From: Sphingomonadales bacterium
Lineage (GTDB): Bacteria > Bacteroidota > Bacteroidia > UBA7662
Reading direction: 5' to 3'
Length of the DNA stretch: 10,269 nt
Assembly: GCA_016872125.1 (NCBI GenBank)
Contig: VHBD01000037.1
Location: 1-10,269, forward strand
A model generated the notes under the pieces. The model saw only the letters and a program-made list of their open reading frames with translations. It was not told where the DNA came from and did not search any database. A program made the translations under genes and the position numbers. Shown here piece by piece: positions 5,529 to 10,269 of the stretch. Position 1 is the stretch's first letter; every line of letters starts with the position of its first letter.

Positions 5529-6905
5529 TTAAGCCTCAGATATCTTGTCTGTGGACTTAGCTCCCATCCATCGATTGACCAATACGGCCGTCATGGCGTC
5601 ACCCGTTACATTGACAACGGTTCGCATCATATCCAAAATCCGGTCCACGGCTACAATCAAAGCTATCCCAGCCGTCTCCAACCCCACCGATTGAAGGACA
5701 ATGACCAACATCACCATACCCGCACCGGGCACACCGGCTGAACCTATGGATGCAAGGGTTGCTGTCAAAACAATAGTTAATTGATCGGCCCACCCTAAAT
5801 CATGACCAAATGCCTGGGCAATAAAAACCGTCGCTACGGCTTGGTATAGGCTGGTTCCATCCATATTCACGGTGGCTCCTAAAGGCAAAACGAAAGTCCT
5901 CACTTCTTCTCGAACGCCCAACTTCTCGGCACATTCCAAATTAACCGGCAGCGTTGCATTGGAGGAGGATGTTGAAAAAGCCAAGAGCTGTGCAGGGCTC
6001 ATGATACCAAAAAATTCAAGGGGATTGCAATTCCCGAAAAGTCTTAACAATGTTGCGTAAACAAGCAACATCATCACGATCAAACCTGCGACCACCGTCA
6101 AAGCATAAACCGATAAGGCGCCCAACAATTCCACCGCTTCCCAAGGATTATCGCCAGCAAAATCTGCAATCAACGAAGAAATCAAGGCAAATACTCCTGC
6201 AGGGGCAATCACCATGATCATATCCACCATCAGCAGAATAACGCGATTAAGTTGTCCAAACAAATCCCGAACCAAGTTGGTCTGGGAGGCAGGAAGGGTC
6301 ATTATCGCAACCCCCATAAACAAGGCAAAGAACACCACCTGCAGCATGGAGCTGTTATGAGACAGCGCATGGAAGATATTCTCGGGCACCATATTGATGA
6401 CCGCGGCCAAAGGCCCTTCTTCCTTGAAGACTTCAGCTTTGTCCAATCCTCCAGCACTCGCAGATGCGAAACGTGCTCGCAATTCATCTCTTTTGGTTTC
6501 GGATAAATAATCCCCGGGCCGTAGCAGATTCACGATAACGAGCCCTATGCTCACAGCGCAGACGGTGGTCATCAAAAAAATTAGCAAAGTTCGTCCTCCC
6601 ATGCTGGATAGCTTTCGAAGGTCCTTGAGGCCTGTGACACCATCCACCAAAGAAACCAAAACCAAGGGAATAGCCACTAATTTCAAAAGATTCACGAACA
6701 CGGTTCCCACAGGCTTCACCCAATCCAAGACCCATGATGACCATCCTCCTGCCGAAGAACTAAGGCCAAAGGCCAATCCCAACCCTATACCAATCAAAAT
6801 GCGAAGGTGCATAGGCCACCGCTTGGCCTTGGGTTGGGTTTGTCCCGATTGCGATAGGCCATCTCCATCCTGAGAAGGGTATTGATTCACAGGGTCTTTC
6901 GTCAT
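5529..6905 (-). CDS. DAACS-family dicarboxylate/amino acid:cation symporter (GltP/GltT-like)
   Basis: This 458-residue inner-membrane protein belongs to the family of glutamate/aspartate and C4-dicarboxylate carriers that use a sodium or proton gradient. A hydrophilic Q/S-rich tail (about 1-30) precedes the hydrophobic segments. Diagnostic parts are the serine-rich hairpin S-T-S-S-S-N-A-T-L-P (311-320), N-M-D-G-T in transmembrane 7 (347-351), the second hairpin A-G-V-P-G-A-G (390-396), and transmembrane 8 with D421, D425, R428, T429, N432 and D436. The arginine at 428 matches the residue that holds the side-chain carboxylate in archaeal GltPh, favouring an acidic substrate over a neutral amino acid. 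The ion and exact substrate cannot be read from sequence. The gene lies 44 bp after aroC on the same strand with no promoter box that I recognise, so it is probably co-transcribed with the aro genes. Confidence 0.93.
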   Translation of the reverse strand: MTKDPVNQYPSQDGDGLSQSGQTQPKAKRWPMHLRILIGIGLGLAFGLSSSAGGWSSWVLDWVKPVGTVFVNLLKLVAIPLVLVSLVDGVTGLKDLRKLSSMGGRTLLIFLMTTVCAVSIGLVIVNLLRPGDYLSETKRDELRARFASASAGGLDKAEVFKEEGPLAAVINMVPENIFHALSHNSSMLQVVFFALFMGVAIMTLPASQTNLVRDLFGQLNRVILLMVDMIMVIAPAGVFALISSLIADFAGDNPWEAVELLGALSVYALTVVAGLIVMMLLVYATLLRLFGNCNPLEFFGIMSPAQLLAFSTSSSNATLPVNLECAEKLGVREEVRTFVLPLGATVNMDGTSLYQAVATVFIAQAFGHDLGWADQLTIVLTATLASIGSAGVPGAGMVMLVIVLQSVGLETAGIALIVAVDRILDMMRTVVNVTGDAMTAVLVNRWMGAKSTDKISEA

Positions 6906-6949
6906 AGTTGGATCTTGTTACAGGGGAGATAAAGGCAGAAAAACTAATT

Positions 6950-8125
6950 TCAAGGTCGCGCAATGGATTTTAAGAGCACAGAAATTTGAGCCGCGGGCCA
7001 GCCGAGTACATGATCCGCAATCACAACCGCCATCATGGCCTCCACAACGGGTACAGCGCGCGGCACAACACAGGGGTCATGGCGACCATGAGCCTGCAAG
7101 GTTATTGGCTTGCTATGAAAATCAACTGATTGCTGAGGAAAGGTCACCGTCGCTGTGGCCTTGAAACCCGCCTTAAACCACAAGGGCTGCCCGTTGCTGA
7201 TTCCCCCTTGAATTCCCCCCGAATGATTGGTCATGGTTTCCACGGAAGACCATTCCTTGGTATCCGCCGCGATTATAGCGTCATTGAAATCCGAAGCCCT
7301 TCCCTCGCTCATCGCAAATCCGCTCCCCAATTCAAAGGCTTTGACCGCATTGATGGATAAAATAGATTTGGCCAAATCAGCTTCTAAGCGGTCGTAAACT
7401 GGTTCTCCCAATCCGGTGGGTAATCCCTGACACCAGCCCACCACCGTACCCCCGGTACTGTCCCCCGCTGAGCGAACCTCATCGATATAGGCCTCCATCA
7501 AGGAAGATGCATAGGGATCAGGACAGCGAAGAGGGGATGCCTCAATCTGCTCCAAGGTGAAAGGGCAAAGGCGATGATGTTCATAACCCGAAGTCGTGCC
7601 CCTAGAGGGACGACCTGAGGGCAAAGGAACAGTTAAGGCATGAGGCCCCACGGAATGAACCCAAGCATAACAATGAACACCTATGCACTCCAGTAGGGTT
7701 GCTGCAACTGCCCCTGCCATAACACGAGCAGCGGTTTCCCTTGCGCTGCTCCGTCCCCCGCCACGATGATCCCGGAAACCATACCTTGCCATTACCGTGA
7801 AATCCGCGTGCGATGGCCTGATTTGCTCCCGAAGGTGTTCGTAATCTTCAGGCTTAGCATCTCGGTTCGGTATGACCAAGGCAAGGGGGGCTCCCGTGCA
7901 ACGCCCTTCAAACATACCGGAAAGACATTGCACACGGTCCTCTTCGCTGCGAGCAGTGGTCATTCGGCTCTGGCCTGGGCGACGCCTATCAAGGTGGGCT
8001 TGAATCTTGTTCAAATCAAGCGTTAAACCCGCAGGAATACCATCCACCACCACACCGATTACCGGGCCGTGCGATTCCCCAAAAGAGGTTATCCTAAAAT
8101 TTCTTCCAAAACTATTTCCGGGCAT
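6950..8125 (-). CDS. aroC: Chorismate synthase
   Basis: This 391-residue enzyme converts 5-enolpyruvylshikimate 3-phosphate to chorismate, the last step of the shikimate pathway, using reduced FMN as a catalytic cofactor. All three family signatures are present: G-E-S-H-G-P at 16-21 (catalytic H19), the segment from H106 through Y-G-F-R-D-H-R-G-G-G-R-S-S-A-R-E-T (115-131), and G-R-H-D-P-C-V-V-P-R-A-V-P-V-V-E-A-M (347-364). The T-N-H-S-G-G-I-Q-G-G-I-S-N-G stretch (299-312) is also intact. The protein is somewhat longer than the usual 350-370 residues; the surplus is mainly a loop at about 162-190 (S-G-R-P-S-R-G region). The ATG at 8125 gives the expected M-P-G-N-S-F-G start and stands 3 bp after the aroA stop, so translation is probably coupled. 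Confidence 0.96.
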   Translation of the reverse strand: MPGNSFGRNFRITSFGESHGPVIGVVVDGIPAGLTLDLNKIQAHLDRRRPGQSRMTTARSEEDRVQCLSGMFEGRCTGAPLALVIPNRDAKPEDYEHLREQIRPSHADFTVMARYGFRDHRGGGRSSARETAARVMAGAVAATLLECIGVHCYAWVHSVGPHALTVPLPSGRPSRGTTSGYEHHRLCPFTLEQIEASPLRCPDPYASSLMEAYIDEVRSAGDSTGGTVVGWCQGLPTGLGEPVYDRLEADLAKSILSINAVKAFELGSGFAMSEGRASDFNDAIIAADTKEWSSVETMTNHSGGIQGGISNGQPLWFKAGFKATATVTFPQQSVDFHSKPITLQAHGRHDPCVVPRAVPVVEAMMAVVIADHVLGWPAAQISVLLKSIARP

Positions 8126-8128
8126 GCG

Positions 8129-9634
8129 CTAATTTAAGGCTTTCAGGACATATTCAAATTTGGTCCAATCCTCCCAAAACCCAGGATAGGACTTGCGTAC
8201 GGTATGAGGTTCATCCAAGAGAATAGGGAAATCCGGCAATGCTAACATGCTGAATGCCATCGCCAACCGGTGATCCCCGAAACACCGAAGCAAAGGACCA
8301 GTAGCAACCGAATGGCCCTTCAAAAAAGGAGGCGCAATAAAACGACGGGAATACACAGCCCACGAAGCAAGGGGGCGGATCAGCAGACCATCCGGTACGT
8401 GCATTTCGTGGGGTACTCCCAATAGTTCTAAATTGACCATCAAGGCCTGTATTCGATCACTTTCTTTGTAGCGGAGTTGCTCAATTCCGGTAATTTCCAC
8501 CGCATTGCCGGACAAAATCGCCCAAACGGCTAAAACCGGCACCATATCCGGGAAATCTGTGGCCTTAATTCGCCAAAGGCCTTGATCACAATTCAACACT
8601 GGTTGTCCTCGATCAGGAGGTCGTTCCTCTGAATTGTTGGTAAGCATCGCGCTGCTGCCCAAAGAATCGAAGGTCCAAGTACAAGTATCCGGATTGAAGA
8701 CCGCAGACACCTGAGGAGCAAGCCTTGCCAACAAGTCCAAGACCACTGAATCTGCTTGATTGCTTTCGCTTGTCAAAATCTTAAGTTCCAATCGTTGACA
8801 AAGAGGAATCACGGCATGCCGCCAAATCCAAAAAGAAGCCGCACTCCAATCGCCTTCGACCGGCCTTGAATCTTGCTTCAATGCACCATAGCCAGGAAGA
8901 AAGGTCTGAACCTGAACCCCCACAGCAGGGAAATATCGAAGAGAATGTTCGGAATATTCAAAGGAATACCCAAAGCCCGACATTTCTTGGACGGTCAAAG
9001 CCAAATAAGGCCTTGATACAAAGGATTGTGGTGACCATGCAATCTCCCAAGGAACATTTTCTTGCGGCGCATCAAGCGGACGCAATAGCGGTGCAACCAT
9101 CGCCATGGCCGAGATAAATTGCGAGCTCGTGCCTGCGTCCATGAACAAATCCCTTCTCCTCAAGGATGAAGAATGAATCTTCAGGGGAGGGTAACCCGCT
9201 TCGCCCAGGTATTCGATGTTGGCACCGCATAGAATCAGCGCATTAACCAAGTCTCCTATAGGCCGTTCATGCGCCCTGCCATTACCTCGGAGGATTCCCC
9301 CACAGCCTTGTGCTACCAAAAAGGCAAGTCCAAAACGCATCACTGCCCCTGCCTCTCCAGCCTCCCACAAATGGTCAACGGATTGGTGATGACCTTGTTG
9401 GCGACGGGATAAGGCACACTGCACCAAGGACCAAGCATCCATAACATCCTGAGGCCAAATGGGATTCCATTCAATCATCGGATGGTCCAAGCCTTGAACG
9501 GCGCCTATGAAAATTCTCCGAATAAGCTGACTTTTGGACGGCGGTAGATTCAATGAGACCACAGAGGGTAGCAGAGATGGACTACCATAAAACACTAATT
9601 CGCTTGGACGATGCACTGGATTTGGAGGGACCAA
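8129..9634 (-). CDS. aroA: 3-phosphoshikimate 1-carboxyvinyltransferase (EPSP synthase), long divergent form
   Basis: The product joins phosphoenolpyruvate to shikimate 3-phosphate, the sixth shikimate step. At up to 501 residues it is longer than the usual 410-440, but the landmarks are in order: P-S-K-S at 32-35 with R39, G-A-V-M-R at 96-100, E-R-P-I (123-126), T-S-S-Q-F-I-S-A (169-176), S-R-P-Y (207-210), E-G-D-W-S-A-A-S (260-267), F-P-D-M (361-364), Y-K-E-S-D-R (389-394), D-H-R-L-A-M-A-F (454-461) and R-K-S-Y-P (480-484). These supply the catalytic aspartate, glutamate and lysine. Extra length lies in loops near 70-90, 325-346 and 424-450. No ATG exists before residue 53, which is inside the domain, so the start is non-ATG: TTG at 9634 (used here), GTG at 9616 or GTG at 9595. 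The last gives the most typical N-terminus. It lies 29 bp after aroB. Confidence 0.92.
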   Translation of the reverse strand: MVPPNPVHRPSELVFYGSPSLLPSVVSLNLPPSKSQLIRRIFIGAVQGLDHPMIEWNPIWPQDVMDAWSLVQCALSRRQQGHHQSVDHLWEAGEAGAVMRFGLAFLVAQGCGGILRGNGRAHERPIGDLVNALILCGANIEYLGEAGYPPLKIHSSSLRRRDLFMDAGTSSQFISAMAMVAPLLRPLDAPQENVPWEIAWSPQSFVSRPYLALTVQEMSGFGYSFEYSEHSLRYFPAVGVQVQTFLPGYGALKQDSRPVEGDWSAASFWIWRHAVIPLCQRLELKILTSESNQADSVVLDLLARLAPQVSAVFNPDTCTWTFDSLGSSAMLTNNSEERPPDRGQPVLNCDQGLWRIKATDFPDMVPVLAVWAILSGNAVEITGIEQLRYKESDRIQALMVNLELLGVPHEMHVPDGLLIRPLASWAVYSRRFIAPPFLKGHSVATGPLLRCFGDHRLAMAFSMLALPDFPILLDEPHTVRKSYPGFWEDWTKFEYVLKALN

Positions 9635-9663
9635 CGGAAAGGTTGTAGTAAAGAAAAATTATT

Positions 9664-10269
9664 CTAAAAAGGATTTAATGACCAAATTTCGTACAATTCT
9701 TTGATCATCTGGACGTCGATTTCAACCCCTACTTGGCCTTGGCCAACCTTGACGGGAAGTGACCAGGTAATTTGACCAAAGCGAACCTTCTTGTCTTGTT
9801 CCAAATAACCCCATATCCTGTTCCATTCCGTAAGGACGTTCGAGGGAACCACATCAGCATATCCACTGAACGGTGTCAACAGGCTCAGAAATTCGAAAAT
9901 AAAACGTGCCTCATTCTCTGCTAATAAATCGCATTTAGCCGCCAATTGCAATTCAAAAAGCATGCCCAGCCAAACGGCCTGCCCATGGGTTAAAAGGGTT
10001 GAACAGGATTCCAAAGCATGGGCAAGGGTATGTCCATAATTTAGCAATCGACGCAGGTCCTTCTCTAAGGGATCTTCCTGAACAATACGGATTTTGACCC
10101 TCAATGCAGATTCGATAAGTGCTTGGGTAGGGAGTGGCATGATTCGTGTTGATTCAGTGCCACTTGCGTCATATTCCGTCCAATAGGCTTTGATCGCATC
10201 CAACAAAGTGGGATCTCCAATGATCGCATGTTTGAACATTTCCACCCATCCATCAAATCGTTGGCGTTC
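9664..10269 (-). CDS. aroB: 3-dehydroquinate synthase (C-terminal part, 5' end beyond the right edge)
   Basis: The frame is open from the right edge to the TAG at 9664, giving the last 201 residues of an enzyme of about 350. It converts DAHP to 3-dehydroquinate, the second step of the shikimate pathway, with NAD and a metal ion. The first visible codons read E-R-Q-R-F-D-G-W-V-E-M-F-K-H, matching the family's G-x-x-E-x-x-K-H segment with the metal-binding glutamate and catalytic lysine. Further in, L-L-N-Y-G-H-T-L-A-H-A-L-E carries the second metal ligand and H-G-Q-A-V-W-L-G-M the third. The GTG at 10245 is internal, not the start. The NAD-binding N-terminal domain and the promoter of the aro cluster are outside the window. 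The 29-bp gap to aroA shows no promoter. Confidence 0.93.
   Translation of the reverse strand, partial: ERQRFDGWVEMFKHAIIGDPTLLDAIKAYWTEYDASGTESTRIMPLPTQALIESALRVKIRIVQEDPLEKDLRRLLNYGHTLAHALESCSTLLTHGQAVWLGMLFELQLAAKCDLLAENEARFIFEFLSLLTPFSGYADVVPSNVLTEWNRIWGYLEQDKKVRFGQITWSLPVKVGQGQVGVEIDVQMIKELYEIWSLNPF

Noticed and set aside
6906..6949. A separate promoter for the symporter in the gap after aroC.
   Set aside because: No TAnnTTTG box is present; only a loose T-rich stretch is seen.
1..10269. CRISPR arrays, tRNA or rRNA genes, insertion sequences, prophage genes, or a defence island.
   Set aside because: No regularly spaced direct repeats, tRNA-like cloverleaf, transposase or terminal inverted repeats were seen; the genes are almost all housekeeping.

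Overview
The window looks like a chromosomal segment of a member of the Bacteroidota. Four intergenic matches to the Bacteroidota -7 promoter box TAnnTTTG stand correctly oriented upstream of genes, and no start codon has a convincing Shine-Dalgarno sequence. There is also a long Sec-signal surface protein of the Ig/PKD-like type common in this phylum, and DnaX and AroA look closest to Bacteroidota versions. A finer placement (a Flavobacteriales or Saprospirales-like lineage) is only a guess.

Layout. Positions 1-1506 (minus) hold the N-terminal 502 residues of a large secreted, repeat-built surface protein that runs off the left edge. Next, also on minus, comes the ribosomal operon rpsF-rpsR-rplI (2794 down to 1672), with a probable intrinsic terminator after rplI. 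The 92-bp gap 2795-2886 is a compact divergent control region: rpsF leaves to the left and dnaX to the right. dnaX (2887-4818, plus) encodes the clamp-loader subunit. It is followed by a separately promoted small gene (4893-5411, plus) encoding an HNH-like domain that has lost its central histidine, joined to an AP2 DNA-binding domain. A strong intrinsic terminator (5454-5481) ends the plus-strand genes.

From the right edge back to 5529, everything is one minus-strand set: aroB (5' part outside the window), aroA, aroC and a DAACS-family dicarboxylate/amino acid symporter, with gaps of 29, 3 and 44 bp. aroB, aroA and aroC catalyse the second, sixth and seventh steps of the shikimate pathway to chorismate. 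The symporter is probably transcribed with them, but its link to the pathway is not evident from sequence.

Most of the window is conserved housekeeping DNA. I see no CRISPR array, tRNA, rRNA, transposase or prophage gene, and no clear undescribed multi-gene system. The points most worth a second look are the HNH-degenerate AP2 protein, the possible leaderless dnaX transcript with its interlocked divergent promoters, the hairpin leader of rpsF, and an unusually long AroA that has no usable ATG start and an altered active-site loop. All gaps between genes are shorter than 170 bp; what they hold is listed below.
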